Assembly: GCF_017815135.1 (NCBI RefSeq)
Contig: NZ_JAGJCF010000025.1
Location: forward strand, 1 to 53,985
Length of the DNA stretch: 53,985 bases
Reading direction: 5' to 3'
DNA from: Jiella mangrovi
Lineage (GTDB): Bacteria > Pseudomonadota > Alphaproteobacteria > Rhizobiales > Rhizobiaceae
Part shown: positions 16,805 to 26,402 of the stretch, piece by piece
Numbering within the stretch: the stretch's first letter is position 1
Layout of the letters: each line of letters opens with the position of its first letter
Notes under the pieces: model-generated
The model's database searches: none
Seen by the model: the letters and a program-made list of their open reading frames with translations, nothing else
Told to the model about the DNA's origin: nothing
Position numbers and translations under genes: made by a program

Positions 16805-18832
16805 GTGGCGCATCGCATCGGCTGCGACGTCGGCGGCACCTTCACCGACCTCTGCCTGTTCGACGATGCGACCGGGACGACGACCCTCGTCAAGATCCCG
16901 ACGACGCCCGGACAGCAGGATGGCGCGGTGATCGAGGCGACCCGGCTGGCGCTGCAGGCCGGCGGGATCGCGGCAGAGCACCTCGCAAGCTTCGCCCACG
17001 GCACCACCGTCGCCACCAATGCGATCCTGGAGCGCCAGGGCGCGCGCACGGGCCTTCTCGTGACGGAGGGCTTCGCCGACCTTCTCCAGATCGGCCGCCA
17101 GACCCGGGCCCATCTTTACGACCAATATGCCCGCCGGCCCGATCCCCTTGTCCCCGCCGAGCTCGTCTTCGAGATCCGCGAGCGCTCCGGGCCGGATGGC
17201 GCAGCGAAGCTGGCGCTCGACGAGGCTTCGGTGCGAAAGGCCATCGCCGGCCTGCGGGCGGGCGGCGCCGAGGCCGTCGCGGTCGCCTTCCTGCACTCTT
17301 ATGCCAATCCGGCTCATGAGCGCCGGGTCGCCGAGATCCTTGCAGAGGAGGCGCCGGAGCTGAAGGTCTCGATTTCCGCCGACATCCTTCCCGAACCCGG
17401 CGAGTTCGAGCGCGCCTCGACGACGGTGATGAACGCCTATCTGATGCCGCGGCTCGAGGACTATCTCGGCCGCATCGCCCGCACGCTCCGGGCCGACGGC
17501 GTCACGGCAGAGCCCGCGATCATGCAGTCGGGCGGCGGCGTCATGCCGATCGAGACCGCGAGCAGCGTCAAGGCCGTCCATACCTGCCTCTCCGGGCCGG
17601 CCGCCGGCATGATCGGCGCCGAGCGTTTTGCCGCCGCAGCCGGCTATCGCAACGTCGTGACCATCGACATGGGCGGCACGAGCTTCGACGTCGGGCTGAT
17701 CCGGAACGGCGAGATCCTCACCCGCTACGAGAGCGAGATCGAGGGCTTTCCGCTCCGTGTGCCGATGTTCGACATCATCACCCTTGGCGCCGGCGGCGGC
17801 AGCATCGCCAGCGTCGACGCCGGCGGCCTCCTCAAGGTCGGACCGCAAAGCGCCGGCGCCCGGCCCGGCCCGGCCGCCTATGGCAAGGGCGGCGAGCGGC
17901 CCACCGTCACCGACGCCAATGTCGTCCTCGGCCGATTGCGACCCGGCCGGCACCTCGGCGGCGGCATCGTCATCGACCGCGAGAAAGCCGCGCAGGCGAT
18001 CGACGCCCATGTCGCCAAGCCGCTCGGCCTGACCGTCGAGGCGGCGGCGGTCGGCATCCTGAAAATCGTCAACGCGGCGATGGTGCGCGGCATGCGCCGC
18101 GTCACCGTCGAGCGTGGCCTCGACCCGCGCGATTTCGTCGTCGCCGCCTTCGGCGGCGCCGGGCCGCTCCATGCGGTCGATCTTTGCGCAGAGTTCGACG
18201 TGAAGACGCTCTACGTGCCCCCTTCGCCCGGTCTTCTGTGCGGCATCGGCCTGCTTCTCGCGCCCTGGCGGCACGAGGAGACCGCGATGATCGGCCGGAC
18301 GGCGGCCAATCTCCCGAGATCACTTGTCGAGGAGACGATCGCCGAGAACTGCCAGCGGCTTCGCGCCCAGGCCCGGCGCGACGGAATCGACCCGGAGACG
18401 ATGCTCGTCAGGATCTCTCTCGACATGCGCTATCGCGGCCAGGGTCACCAGATTTCCACTCCCTATGACGGCGATCTTCATCGGTCGATCAGGGCGTTTC
18501 ATGCCTCGCACAAGAGCGCCTTCGGCTACGATCGGCAGGAGGAGGACGTCGACGTGGTGCTTCTCAGGCTGCGCGGCATGGCGCCGGCGGCGACCCACAG
18601 GCTGCCCCTGCCAAATTTCAAGCTCGGCGAAGATCCCGTGATCGACCGCTCGATGCTCTGGACCGATGGCGGCTTCGTCGATGTCCCAGTCTATGATCGC
18701 GCCCGACTGGCGCCGGGAACGCGCCTCGAAGGCCCGTTGATCGTCGAGCAGCAGGACACGACGCTGATCGTCGGCCGGCAGAGCCTGACGGTCGACGAAT
18801 TCGGCGGCATCAGTATCGGGATGATGCCATGA
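16805..18832 (+). CDS. hyuA: Hydantoinase/5-oxoprolinase family subunit A
   Basis: The 675-residue protein starts at GTG and shows the ASKHA-type ATP-binding motifs of HyuA: GCDVGGTFTDLCLFD at the N-terminus, AHGTTVATNAILERQGA, GLLVTEGFADLLQIGRQ, a second phosphate loop TIDMGGTSFDVGLI, and TLGAGGGSIASVD. With HyuB it forms an ATP-dependent enzyme that opens cyclic amides such as 5-oxoproline or N-methylhydantoin, or carboxylates ketones in the acetone carboxylase branch. The length is normal. It overlaps hyuB by four bases (ATGA). Confidence 0.92.
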   Translation: MAHRIGCDVGGTFTDLCLFDDATGTTTLVKIPTTPGQQDGAVIEATRLALQAGGIAAEHLASFAHGTTVATNAILERQGARTGLLVTEGFADLLQIGRQTRAHLYDQYARRPDPLVPAELVFEIRERSGPDGAAKLALDEASVRKAIAGLRAGGAEAVAVAFLHSYANPAHERRVAEILAEEAPELKVSISADILPEPGEFERASTTVMNAYLMPRLEDYLGRIARTLRADGVTAEPAIMQSGGGVMPIETASSVKAVHTCLSGPAAGMIGAERFAAAAGYRNVVTIDMGGTSFDVGLIRNGEILTRYESEIEGFPLRVPMFDIITLGAGGGSIASVDAGGLLKVGPQSAGARPGPAAYGKGGERPTVTDANVVLGRLRPGRHLGGGIVIDREKAAQAIDAHVAKPLGLTVEAAAVGILKIVNAAMVRGMRRVTVERGLDPRDFVVAAFGGAGPLHAVDLCAEFDVKTLYVPPSPGLLCGIGLLLAPWRHEETAMIGRTAANLPRSLVEETIAENCQRLRAQARRDGIDPETMLVRISLDMRYRGQGHQISTPYDGDLHRSIRAFHASHKSAFGYDRQEEDVDVVLLRLRGMAPAATHRLPLPNFKLGEDPVIDRSMLWTDGGFVDVPVYDRARLAPGTRLEGPLIVEQQDTTLIVGRQSLTVDEFGGISIGMMP

Positions 18833-20406
18833 GTGACGGCTCGATCCTTGCCGAAGTGGTACGCCACGGGCTTCAGGCCGTCGCCGAGGAGATGGGCGCG
18901 GCGCTGATCCGCACGGCGCATTCGGTCAACATCCGTGACCGGCGGGACTTTTCCTGCGGCGTTTTCGACGAAAAGGCCCGCCTCGTCGCCCAGGCCGAAC
19001 ACATCCCGGTTCATCTCGGGCTGCTCGCCGGCGTCGTCGGCCGCGTCGTCGAAGACCTCGGCGCGGACGTGTCGGCCGGCACGATGATCGTCACCAACGA
19101 TCCCTGGCTGACCGGCTCGCATCTGCCGGACGTGGTCGTCATCGCCCCGGTCGATCACGAGGGCGTCCGCCTCGGCTATGTCGCCAACATGGCCCATCAG
19201 GTGGATCTCGGCGGCATGGCGCCGGGCTCGCTCGCACTCGGCACGACGGAGGTCATGCAGGAGGGCCTGCGCGTTCCCCCGACCGTCCTGATGCGCGGCG
19301 GCACGGTGGAGCGCTCGACGCTGCGCCTGTTCGAACTTGCCAGCCGCACGCCCGATGTTGTGGCCGGCGACCTCCTCGCCCAGGCCGCAGCGAACGAACG
19401 CGGCGCGGCACGGCTTGCCGAACTCGTTTCGCGCACCGGCCATGATCGTTTCAGCGAGGCGATCGAAACGCTCGTTGCAGCGACCGAGCGACGCGTCGAG
19501 GCCGAGCTCCTGAAGCTTGGAGACTGCCAGAGCGCATTCGAGGACGTTCTCGAATGGTCCGAACAGGGAAGACCCGTGGACCTTTCGATCAGGGCCTCGG
19601 TGCGCGTCTCGAACGGCCGTCTGACTGTCGATTTTACCGGTACCGCGGGCCAGGTGGCGGGGCCGGTCAACGCGCCGCGCTTTTTGACCACGAGCTGCGT
19701 TCTTTATGCGGTGAAAGCCCTGCTCGATCCGGAAATCGCCTCCAATGACGGGCTTTTCGCGCAGATCGACGTTGTCACGCCCGAACGCAGCATCGTCGAT
19801 GCCGCGGCGCCGGCGCCGGTCGCCCTGTGCACCTCGATCACCAGCCAGCGGATCACCGACGCGCTGATCGGCGCCTTCAACGTGCTCAGCCCCGAGCGGG
19901 CGATCGCCGCATCCACCGGCAGCATGAACGCGCTGATCATGGGCGGCCGGGACGAAAGCACCGGCCGCGCCTATTCCTATGTCGAGACCTATGGCGGCGG
20001 CCAGGGCGGGCTGCCGGGGATGAACGGCGCCGATGGCGTCCACTGCCACATGACCAACACCGCCAACTCCCCTGTCGAGTTCATCGAGCGGGAATATCCG
20101 CTGACAGTCCTCAACTATGCCCTCGTCGAGAACAGCGGCGGCGCGGGCGAATTTGCCGGCGGACGGGGCCTGACGCGGACGATCCGGCTGGAGTCGGATG
20201 CCGTCGTGACCGTCCATCTCGACCGGACCCGCCATCGCCCATGGGGCGTTCACGGCGGCGAAGCAGGCGGCCATTCGCGCCTCGTCGTCGAAGAAGACGG
20301 CAAGACGCGCAAACTTGCCGGCAAGAGCACGACCAGCCTCAAAAAGGGCGCGGTGCTGACGATCGCGACCGCTGGCGGCGGCGGCTGGGGCAAGGCGAAA
20401 GCATAG
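18829..20406 (+). CDS. hyuB: Hydantoinase/5-oxoprolinase family subunit B
   Basis: The 525-residue protein has the HyuB hallmarks GAALIRTAHSVNIRDRRDFSC, HIPVHLGLLAGVV, TNDPWLTGSHLPDVVV, MAHQVDLGGMAPGS and the glycine-rich ETYGGGQGGLPGMNGADGVH. HyuB supplies the ring-opening site that acts on the substrate phosphorylated by HyuA. It is slightly shorter than many HyuB proteins but shows no internal break. It ends the PLP enzyme-hyuA-hyuB operon, and I see no clear terminator after it. Confidence 0.92.
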   Translation: MSDGSILAEVVRHGLQAVAEEMGAALIRTAHSVNIRDRRDFSCGVFDEKARLVAQAEHIPVHLGLLAGVVGRVVEDLGADVSAGTMIVTNDPWLTGSHLPDVVVIAPVDHEGVRLGYVANMAHQVDLGGMAPGSLALGTTEVMQEGLRVPPTVLMRGGTVERSTLRLFELASRTPDVVAGDLLAQAAANERGAARLAELVSRTGHDRFSEAIETLVAATERRVEAELLKLGDCQSAFEDVLEWSEQGRPVDLSIRASVRVSNGRLTVDFTGTAGQVAGPVNAPRFLTTSCVLYAVKALLDPEIASNDGLFAQIDVVTPERSIVDAAAPAPVALCTSITSQRITDALIGAFNVLSPERAIAASTGSMNALIMGGRDESTGRAYSYVETYGGGQGGLPGMNGADGVHCHMTNTANSPVEFIEREYPLTVLNYALVENSGGAGEFAGGRGLTRTIRLESDAVVTVHLDRTRHRPWGVHGGEAGGHSRLVVEEDGKTRKLAGKSTTSLKKGAVLTIATAGGGGWGKAKA

Positions 20407-20512
20407 CCGGCCTGTGTTGTGAGGCGATCCCTGCCGACTTGCCTCTTGCCGCAGATCCGCCGAAGCTGCGATTGATCCCCCGGATCGACGCAAGCGAAGG
20501 GAGCGAGACGTC

Positions 20513-21196
20513 ATGGCGCGAGGTGGCCAGCGAAATGGCAGCAGGCGAGACCGCCGCGAGAGCGGGTCGGACCGGCCTCGCCGGCGCCCCGACCTTCGCG
20601 CCGCGGCCGCGCCGGCAGACGTCCATGCCGCCTCCACGGTGCTGATGGCGGCACTCGAGCGCGGCGATTACGCCGCCGCAGCCGACGCGCTGGACATCCT
20701 CGCCGCCGCTGAGCCGGACAATGCCGCGCTGCATTACAACCGCGCCCTCGCCCTGCGGCTTTCCGGCCGGCCAAGGGACGGCTTCGACGCCGCCCGGCGC
20801 GCCCGCGCGCTCGATCCGGCAAACGGCAAGGCCGTGTTCGAGGTCTGCGCCTGCGGCCTCGAATGCGGCGAGCCACAAGCCTCGCTCGAAGCCGGCACCG
20901 CCTATCTCGCCGTCCATCCCGGCGACGCGGACGCGGCGCTGAACAGCGCGCGAGCCGCTCTCCTCCTCGACCGGCCGGAAGACGCCCTCGCCCTTCTCGG
21001 TCAGGTCCCCGCGAACCAGCTTTCCGACGATCATCGCCTCTGCCGGGGCGAAGCGTTGCGAGATCTTAGCCGTTTCGATGAGGCCGAGTGCGCCTGGGCA
21101 CATGCTGGTTCAGCAAGCGCCGGGCTCGTTCTGTCGCTGCGCACCAAAGGCCCGCGTGGCCGGCTCGCCCTCAATCCGGCGCGGCTTTCGCCCTGA
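20513..21196 (+). CDS. TPR-repeat protein
   Basis: The 227-residue protein begins with about 35 basic residues (rich in Arg, Gly and Asp) and continues with tetratricopeptide-like helices. Units are seen in AALERGDYAAAADALDILA, NAALHYNRALALRLSGRPRD, ARRARALDPANGKAVFEVC and LLLDRPEDALALLGQVP. No signal peptide is visible, so it is probably cytoplasmic and mediates protein contacts. GGGAG precedes the ATG by 8 bases. It converges with and overlaps the 3' end of the minus-strand gene at 21171 by 26 bp. A long opposite-strand frame here is a shadow. Confidence 0.75.
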   Translation: MARGGQRNGSRRDRRESGSDRPRRRPDLRAAAAPADVHAASTVLMAALERGDYAAAADALDILAAAEPDNAALHYNRALALRLSGRPRDGFDAARRARALDPANGKAVFEVCACGLECGEPQASLEAGTAYLAVHPGDADAALNSARAALLLDRPEDALALLGQVPANQLSDDHRLCRGEALRDLSRFDEAECAWAHAGSASAGLVLSLRTKGPRGRLALNPARLSP

Positions 21197-21872
21197 AGCG
21201 CTTGCGATAGACGCCGGGATCGGCATCGAGCGCGTCCTGCAGCGCGAGGCTCGCGGCAAGCTCGGCCTCGTCCATCTCGCGGCATGACACCGAGACGGGC
21301 TCACGGCGCACGAAAACCGCCTGCGCCACCGGCGTTCCGGCCGGCACGACGCCTTCGAAATCCGGATCGGTCCAAAGGGCGGGAAAGTGGATGAAGCCCG
21401 CCGGAAAGTCGTCGACGAGGCCGGTAAGCGTGCGAAACGGCAAGTCGAGAAGGTTGTGCGGATGAGAGAACAGCATCGACCAGCCCGCGACCATGTCGAA
21501 CGCCCAGGGATTGGTGAATTTCACGGCGAAGCGATCGGGATCGGCGCCTGGAAAGCCGCTGAGCTGCTCGGGCAGATGAACCCCGACGGGAGAGCGGGTG
21601 AGCCGTGCGACAGGATGGGCGGGAAGCCCGCTATCCCATTCGAAGAGGCCGTCCTTCACATGAAGATCGGCGATCAGCGGAAACAGGATGCCGGCGCCCA
21701 TCGCATCGACGAAGGGCGGGCACTGCTTCACCGTCCGCACCTCGGCACCAATCAGCTCCGAAACGGCGCTGCGCGGCATGGTCTTCAGCCACTGCGGCAG
21801 ACTGCCGGCGGCGGCTTTCGGCTCGGGGATTTTGCCCTTCCAGCCGGGCAGGCAGCGAAATTGAAGCTTCAT
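21171..21872 (-). CDS. Conserved protein of unknown function
   Basis: I do not assign a family. The 233-residue, apparently soluble protein contains WLKTMPRSAVSELIGAEVR, TVKQCPPFVDAMGAGILFPL, VKFTNPWAFDMVAGWSMLF, HPHNLLDLPFRTLTGLVDD and FIHFPALWTDPDFEGV. The T-V-K-x-C-P-P-F-x-D-A-M block resembles uncharacterised proteins I recall from marine bacteria and phages, but I cannot verify this. It starts 73 bp after the stop of the PotC-type permease on the same strand, so it may be the last gene of that operon. Confidence 0.7.
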   Translation of the reverse strand: MKLQFRCLPGWKGKIPEPKAAAGSLPQWLKTMPRSAVSELIGAEVRTVKQCPPFVDAMGAGILFPLIADLHVKDGLFEWDSGLPAHPVARLTRSPVGVHLPEQLSGFPGADPDRFAVKFTNPWAFDMVAGWSMLFSHPHNLLDLPFRTLTGLVDDFPAGFIHFPALWTDPDFEGVVPAGTPVAQAVFVRREPVSVSCREMDEAELAASLALQDALDADPGVYRKRFRAKAAPD

Positions 21873-21945
21873 GCGTCAATCTCTGACGAAAGCGACGCAA
21901 AGGGGCAAGGCACCGGATAAGACCCGTCGGTCGTCGCCGGCGTCC

Positions 21946-22806
21946 TCACCCGGCGCCGGCTCGTCGCTTGGCCCGCATCTGGCCCATAGCCCAGACCAGC
22001 GAGGCGAGGATCGTCACGGCGATGAAGATGACGCCGATGGCGTTGATCATCGGCGAGAGGCCGAAGCGCATGCGGCTGGCGATCTCCGTCACCAGCGTAT
22101 AGTCCGGCCCGATCGAGAAGAAGGTGGTTGGAAAGTTCTCGATCGACTGCAGGAAAGCCAGCACCGCGGCCGTGCCGATGGTCGGCGCCAGGAAGGGCAG
22201 CGTCACTTTGCGAAAGGTGAAGAACGGCGTCGCGCCGAGGTCTGCGGCCGCCTCGTCGAGGCTTCGGTCCTGACGCGACAGCCGCGCCATGAAGAGCAGG
22301 AGGCAGTAGGAGGCGATGAATGAGGACTGCGCCATCATCGCCGTGAACAGCCCGGCATCGACGCCGAAGGCATCACGCCAGAAGATCATCGAGGTGCCGC
22401 CGAGGACGATGCCCGGGATCATGATCGGCGCGACGAGGACGGTGTAGAGGAAGCCGTTCGCCCGGCTCTCCAGCCGCGTCAGCAGCAGCGCTCCGGCGAT
22501 ACCGAGCGGAATGGCGAGGGCGATGACCCCGCAGGCAATGAGGAGCGAGTTGTACAGCCCGGTCATGATCCGCGCATCGTTGAAGGCCGCGACGAACCAT
22601 TTCAGCGTGAAACCCTGCCACATGGTGATCGAGGGGGAAGGATAGGCGTTGAAGGCCGCCGCCACCATGATGAGGATCGGTGCGAAGAGAACGACGAAGA
22701 AGACGCCGAGATAGATCTTGATCAATGTCTGGCCGAGGCCAGCGGGATAGGACTTGGAGGACACCGTGGCGTCGATGGCAGCCGTATCGCCGACGGTAGC
22801 GCTCAT
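21946..22806 (-). CDS. ABC transporter permease, PotC type
   Basis: The 286-residue protein starts at an ATG overlapping the PotB-type stop (ATGA). It has six membrane helices, starting with IYLGVFFVVLFAPILIMVAAAF, and the coupling motif DEAAADLGATPFFTFRKVTLP near residue 195. The family exports or imports no solute alone: it pairs with the upstream PotB-type permease. Members move polyamines, 2-aminoethylphosphonate or related cationic or zwitterionic solutes. A much longer open frame extends upstream to 24003, but that part is a shadow of PotB. Confidence 0.92.
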   Translation of the reverse strand: MSATVGDTAAIDATVSSKSYPAGLGQTLIKIYLGVFFVVLFAPILIMVAAAFNAYPSPSITMWQGFTLKWFVAAFNDARIMTGLYNSLLIACGVIALAIPLGIAGALLLTRLESRANGFLYTVLVAPIMIPGIVLGGTSMIFWRDAFGVDAGLFTAMMAQSSFIASYCLLLFMARLSRQDRSLDEAAADLGATPFFTFRKVTLPFLAPTIGTAAVLAFLQSIENFPTTFFSIGPDYTLVTEIASRMRFGLSPMINAIGVIFIAVTILASLVWAMGQMRAKRRAGAG

Positions 22807-24068
22807 TTGGCGATCTCCCGGATCGAGACCTTGAACAGCGACAGCACCATCAGGATGAAGACGATGCAGCTCATCAGCAGCATCAGGGAATAGGCCGAAC
22901 CCTGATTCCAGTTGCCGCTCTCGAAAAAGCGACGGTAGATCACCTGGCTGAACCAGTCCGGATGAAGGCCGCGCCCGAGCAGTTCCGGCACGGTGATGAC
23001 GCCCGCCGACAGCATGAAGACCAGGATCGAGCCCATGGCGATCCCGGGTTTGGCATGGGGCATGACGACCCGGTAGTGCACCCGCCACACCGAGGCGCCG
23101 AGATCGCGTGCCGCCTCGACCTGGCTGCGGTCGAGCGTGCCGAGCGCGTTCATCAGCGGGAACATCATGAAGAGGACGAAGGTATAGGCCGAAACGAGGA
23201 AGACGGTGTTGTTCGAGGCGACCCATTGCGGCGGATCGGCGCCGACGAGGCCGAGCCATTGGAGCGCGGAGTTCAACACGCCCTCGCGTGCGAGGATCAT
23301 CACCCAGGCATAGACCCGCAGAAGCTCGTTGATCGAATAGGGAATGACGAGCAGCAGAAGGATCGCGCCGGCCCCGAGCGCGCCTTGCACATTGGAAGCG
23401 AAATAGGCGACGGGATAGCAGACGGCGAAGGATATCAGCGTGACGAGCGTCGCGTAGAAGATCGTCTTGACGAAAATCGTCAGGTGCAAGGGCGAGATCG
23501 TCGAATAGTTCTTCAGCGAATAGCGCGGGGCATTGGCTGCTTCCGTCACGAGCCGCGCCTGCTTTTCCCGAAGCGTCGCCATCTCCTTGTCGGCGAGGGT
23601 GCGCTTGGCCTTCAGATCTGCAACCTCCTTGGCGAGGGAAGCGGGCGTCTTCTCGGCCGACGAGGCGCCCGGAAAGGATGGCAGCAGCGGAGATGACGGC
23701 GAAGCCGGTGAAGGATTTTTCGCCGCATCGGGCCTGTTTTGCGCCGAGGGAACGCTCATGCCGGGCACGAGAAAGCCACCAACGCTTCCGGCTTCCTCGG
23801 CGGCGCCATCGCCAGGCGTCTTGGCCGAAAGACCGGCGATCTCCTGTTCGTGGGCCTTGATGTCGTAGTCGAGCGTCGCGATGTCGCGCGACAGCGCGTT
23901 GACGGCGGTGTTGGTGCGGGTGAGTTCGTCGCCGCGATCGACATAGACGAACGAGCGCTCGGCCATGGTGAAGAGCGGTGCGGCAATCATCCCGCCGATC
24001 CACAGAACGACCAGCCCGAGGATCAGCGCCGTCAGCGGCCCGCCATAGGTTCGAAGCAGCGCGCCCAT
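22803..24068 (-). CDS. ABC transporter permease, PotB type, with long periplasmic insert
   Basis: The 421-residue protein is about 120-130 residues longer than usual PotB (around 290). After TM1 (LTALILGLVVLWIGGMIAAPLF) comes an insert of roughly residues 48-175. It holds two predicted helical or coiled-coil stretches (ALSRDIATLDYDIKAHEQEI and SLAKEVADLKAKRTLADKEM) around a Pro/Ser-rich linker. Five further helices follow, with the coupling motif EAARDLGASVWRVHYRVVMP. The insert lies on the periplasmic side if TM1 is inserted normally and might contact the binding protein. It sits between the ATPase gene (three bases away) and the PotC gene (overlapping). Confidence 0.92.
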   Translation of the reverse strand: MGALLRTYGGPLTALILGLVVLWIGGMIAAPLFTMAERSFVYVDRGDELTRTNTAVNALSRDIATLDYDIKAHEQEIAGLSAKTPGDGAAEEAGSVGGFLVPGMSVPSAQNRPDAAKNPSPASPSSPLLPSFPGASSAEKTPASLAKEVADLKAKRTLADKEMATLREKQARLVTEAANAPRYSLKNYSTISPLHLTIFVKTIFYATLVTLISFAVCYPVAYFASNVQGALGAGAILLLLVIPYSINELLRVYAWVMILAREGVLNSALQWLGLVGADPPQWVASNNTVFLVSAYTFVLFMMFPLMNALGTLDRSQVEAARDLGASVWRVHYRVVMPHAKPGIAMGSILVFMLSAGVITVPELLGRGLHPDWFSQVIYRRFFESGNWNQGSAYSLMLLMSCIVFILMVLSLFKVSIREIAK

Positions 24069-24071
24069 GGC

Positions 24072-25211
<1,140 letters not shown>

Positions 25212-25287
25212 GACACCTACCCCACCTCGATTGCGCAGAGCACCGGGCATCTGCCCGTGCCCGACCTTGAATCATCCTTCCGGCCCG

Positions 25288-26217
25288 TCAGATCGCCTGC
25301 ATGGCGTCGGTTTCGGAGGTCTCGTCCTCGAACATGCCGGCGAAGATGTCCGGCTCCTCGGGGACGCTGGTCGTTCCGAGCGAAAACACCTGCCAGCGCA
25401 GCCACTGCGTCAGCGCCACGGCATCGGAAAAACCGGCAATCACCGCCGGCTCGACCGGCCGGCCGATATTCAGCGCGATCCGCCCGTCGATCATGAGCGC
25501 TGCTTCGTGGAATAGCAAAGCATAGCGAAGCGATTGCGACAGGTGGCTGGCGATCTGAAACGGCAGGGAGTTCTGGCCCGGCATGTGGACCGGCAAAACG
25601 GTGGCGCCCGAACGCATGATCAGCCGCGCCGACAGCGGCCCCCAGGCGAGTTCGACGGCGCGTCGTGCCAGGGGATGCGGCGTCGTCATGACAGCGCCGG
25701 CCGGAAACACCATCAGGCAGCCACCACCCTTGAGATGCGCCAGCGCCTCGGCGCGGGCCCTGATGTTGCCACGCTCGGCCTCTCTGGTGCCGGAGAAATC
25801 GATCGCGAACAGCTTTTCGGCGAGTTCGGGAACCCGCGCCAGCGCCGAATGGGCGATGATCTTGACGTCGCCGCGAACCCGGCCGAGCAGGCAGCCGAGC
25901 GCGATCCCGTCCATCGCCCCGTAAGGATGGTTGGCAACGACCGCGAGCGGCCCCTCGCGCGGGATCCGCGCCATGCCGCGGGCGGCGAGGCGGATGTTCA
26001 TCCGCGAGATCGCCTCGGCGAAGAAATCGCCCCGGGCCGGATCGTCCAGATAGTCCTGATAGAGCCGTTCGAGGCGCCGCTGCCCTGTCATCGCCTCGAG
26101 GCCGAGGCAGAGCCGGCGCATGAGGCGGTGATCGATGGTCGCCGCGTAGGACAGGCGCACGCCCGATTGCGGCGATCTTTCCACGAAGCTGTCGTCGAAC
26201 GGTGTCTGGTCGTCCAA
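25288..26217 (-). CDS. PlsC-like lysophospholipid acyltransferase family protein
   Basis: The core has the acyltransferase motif I in VVANHPYGAMDGIAL (NHxxGxxDG, where the usual x4D is spaced as in hemolysin-type acyltransferases), motif III in GGCLMVFPAGAV and motif IV-like VLPVHMPGQNS. No membrane span is obvious, so it is probably peripheral on the inner membrane, transferring fatty acyl groups to a lysolipid or amino-lipid. The start is uncertain. TTG 26217 gives 309 residues, and the open frame to 26481 is mostly low-complexity Arg-rich sequence. Its location inside a transporter operon with Pho-box control hints at membrane lipid remodelling under phosphate limitation. Confidence 0.82.
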   Translation of the reverse strand: MDDQTPFDDSFVERSPQSGVRLSYAATIDHRLMRRLCLGLEAMTGQRRLERLYQDYLDDPARGDFFAEAISRMNIRLAARGMARIPREGPLAVVANHPYGAMDGIALGCLLGRVRGDVKIIAHSALARVPELAEKLFAIDFSGTREAERGNIRARAEALAHLKGGGCLMVFPAGAVMTTPHPLARRAVELAWGPLSARLIMRSGATVLPVHMPGQNSLPFQIASHLSQSLRYALLFHEAALMIDGRIALNIGRPVEPAVIAGFSDAVALTQWLRWQVFSLGTTSVPEEPDIFAGMFEDETSETDAMQAI

Positions 26218-26402
26218 TTCCCGTGACCTTCTGGACCATGGGGCCGTCTCGGCACCCTGGATTGAATGGCGGCGCACGAGACCCGTCGGGCTCGCACGCC
26301 GCAGTCGTTCATCCCCTGGCGGCCCGCGCCTCTCTCCCTCGCCCCCGCGCCTTTCAGCGACGCGTCGAGGGCGCTCGAACGACCGAGCCAGCCACGGGTT
26401 GA

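Noticed and set aside
15731-18274. 847-residue minus-strand open frame opposite the PLP enzyme and hyuA
   Set aside because: The composition is that of a shadow frame and the plus strand carries unmistakable family motifs.
20339-21103. 254-residue minus-strand frame opposite the TPR gene
   Set aside because: The plus-strand frame has regular TPR helices and a ribosome-binding site. The minus frame has neither recognisable domains nor a start signal.
22807-24003. A 685-residue minus-strand open frame running through the PotC-type gene and far upstream
   Set aside because: Only the last 286 residues look like a protein. The upstream part is Arg-rich and lies over the well-supported PotB-type gene in another frame.
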